Source: Pleomorphomonas sp. PLEO (GTDB lineage Bacteria; Pseudomonadota; Alphaproteobacteria; Rhizobiales; Pleomorphomonadaceae). From it: 64,000 nt of DNA. Each line of letters begins with the position of its first letter. Position 1 is the first letter of the stretch. The notes under the pieces are model-generated. The model was not told the DNA's origin, ran no database searches, and was given only the letters and a program-made list of their open reading frames with translations. Location: positions 310,001-374,000 of the forward strand of contig NZ_CP166625.1 of NCBI RefSeq assembly GCF_041320595.1. Reading direction: 5' to 3'. The translations under genes and the position numbers were made by a program. Of the stretch, positions 63,421 to 64,000 are shown piece by piece.

Positions 63421-64000
63421 ATGTATATCGGGATCGACTGGGGCGGCACGAAGATGGAAGTGGTGGGGCTCGATGCCCTAGGCGTCGAACTCTGCTGCCA
63501 TCGCATACCGACGCCGCGCGAGGACTATGACGCCTCGATCCGGGCGGTCCTGGAACTGGTGGACCATGTCGAGACGGCGACCGGCGAGAGCGGCAGTGTC
63601 GGCATTGGCCTGCCCGGCAGCCCCAACCCGCTGACCGGCCTCATCCGCAACTCCAACGCCTTCTGGCTGAACGGCAAGCCGCTCGGCCGCGACCTTGAGG
63701 CTGCCCTCGGTCGGCCGGTCCGGCTCGCCAACGACGGCAACTGCCTCGCCGTTTCCGAGGCGGTCGATGGCGCCGGCGCCGGTCTCGACGTGGTGGTCGG
63801 CATCATCCTCGGCACCGGCCATGGCGGCGGTATCGCGCTCAAGGGCAAGAGCCACGCCGGCTTCCAGGGCCTCGCCGGCGAGATCGGCCATTATTCGCTG
63901 CCCTGGCCGAAAGAGGGTGAGTATCCCGGCCCCAAGTGCTGGTGTGGCCGGCATGGCTGCCTGGAGATGTTCTGCTCGGGCACTGGCTTCGAGCTCGACT
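63421..64000 (+). CDS. ROK-family sugar kinase, mannokinase/fructokinase type (partial)
   Basis: At least 193 residues are visible, and the gene continues past the window end. The phosphate loop is MYIGIDWGGTKMEVV, followed by GIGLPGSPNPLTGLIRNSNA, the catalytic Asp in VRLANDGNCLAVSEA, GIILGTGHGGGIAL, the His region GLAGEIGHYSLPW and the zinc motif CWCGRHGCLE. The NSNAFWLNGKPLGRDL block resembles Mak-type mannokinase/fructokinase. Mannose released by the GH38 enzyme is the obvious substrate in this context. GAGGAGACGGCAGG precedes ATG 63421. Co-transcription with the ATPase gene is likely. Confidence 0.87.
   Translation, partial: MYIGIDWGGTKMEVVGLDALGVELCCHRIPTPREDYDASIRAVLELVDHVETATGESGSVGIGLPGSPNPLTGLIRNSNAFWLNGKPLGRDLEAALGRPVRLANDGNCLAVSEAVDGAGAGLDVVVGIILGTGHGGGIALKGKSHAGFQGLAGEIGHYSLPWPKEGEYPGPKCWCGRHGCLEMFCSGTGFELD

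Overview
This is a GC-rich stretch of an alphaproteobacterial genome, most likely from the order Hyphomicrobiales (rhizobia and relatives). The evidence is the gene families and their order: a thu-type sugar ABC operon, UDP-glucuronate 4-epimerase of the LpsL type, IS66 with a pRiA4b ORF-3 passenger, and IS407- and IS427-group insertion sequences. No rRNA, tRNA, CRISPR or phage genes were seen, so the species cannot be named.

Region 1 (1-8.8 kb) is a transposon graveyard. A truncated IS66 end is joined to an intact-looking IS3-family element. Next come an IS630 relic, a nearly complete 3.2 kb IS66 element whose tnpA carries a nonsense codon and a 7-bp repeat expansion, and an IS3 relic. A lone secreted SGNH hydrolase sits among further IS630 and IS66 relics. 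An IS5/IS427-group element closes the region.

Region 2 (8.8-24.3 kb) is an exopolysaccharide or O-antigen cluster, all on the minus strand. It is headed by a specialised NusG paralogue (RfaH/UpxY-like). Then follow gmd and fcl (GDP-fucose), ugd and a UDP-glucuronate 4-epimerase (UDP-glucuronate and UDP-galacturonate), two glycosyltransferases, a Wzx flippase, an acyltransferase, a Wzy polymerase, a third glycosyltransferase and a second acyltransferase. The promoter-distal part, from the first acyltransferase onward, is bracketed by two inverted copies of the same 901-bp IS. The gene content predicts an acidic, fucose-containing, probably O-acetylated polymer. The leader between the nusG-like gene and gmd carries an ops-like GCGGTAGC followed by a stem-loop, which is the most interesting regulatory signal in the window.

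Region 3 (24.8-42.2 kb) is sugar catabolism. A thuEFGKA-like ABC operon is divergent from a ThuB-like oxidoreductase, a LacI regulator and a GH38 alpha-mannosidase. Beside it lies a putative Amadori-product (fructosamine) locus: a GntR regulator, an FrlB-like deglycase, an FrlD-like kinase, a LacI regulator, an amino-acid-type binding protein and a fused permease-ATPase. Several perfect palindromes mark the likely operators.

Region 4 (42.2-46.1 kb) holds a cardiolipin synthase divergent from the catalase-peroxidase katG. Region 5 (46.4-53.4 kb) is a complete D-allose operon (RpiR regulator, alsB, alsA, alsC, alsE, alsK, rpiB) ending in a clear intrinsic terminator. Region 6 (53.6-64 kb) holds two convergent ROK repressors, a second GH38 alpha-mannosidase with its own MalFG-type ABC transporter, and a divergent ATPase and mannokinase-like ROK kinase that runs off the window. 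Together the right 40 kb looks like a scavenging island for mannosides, rare sugars and glycated amino acids.
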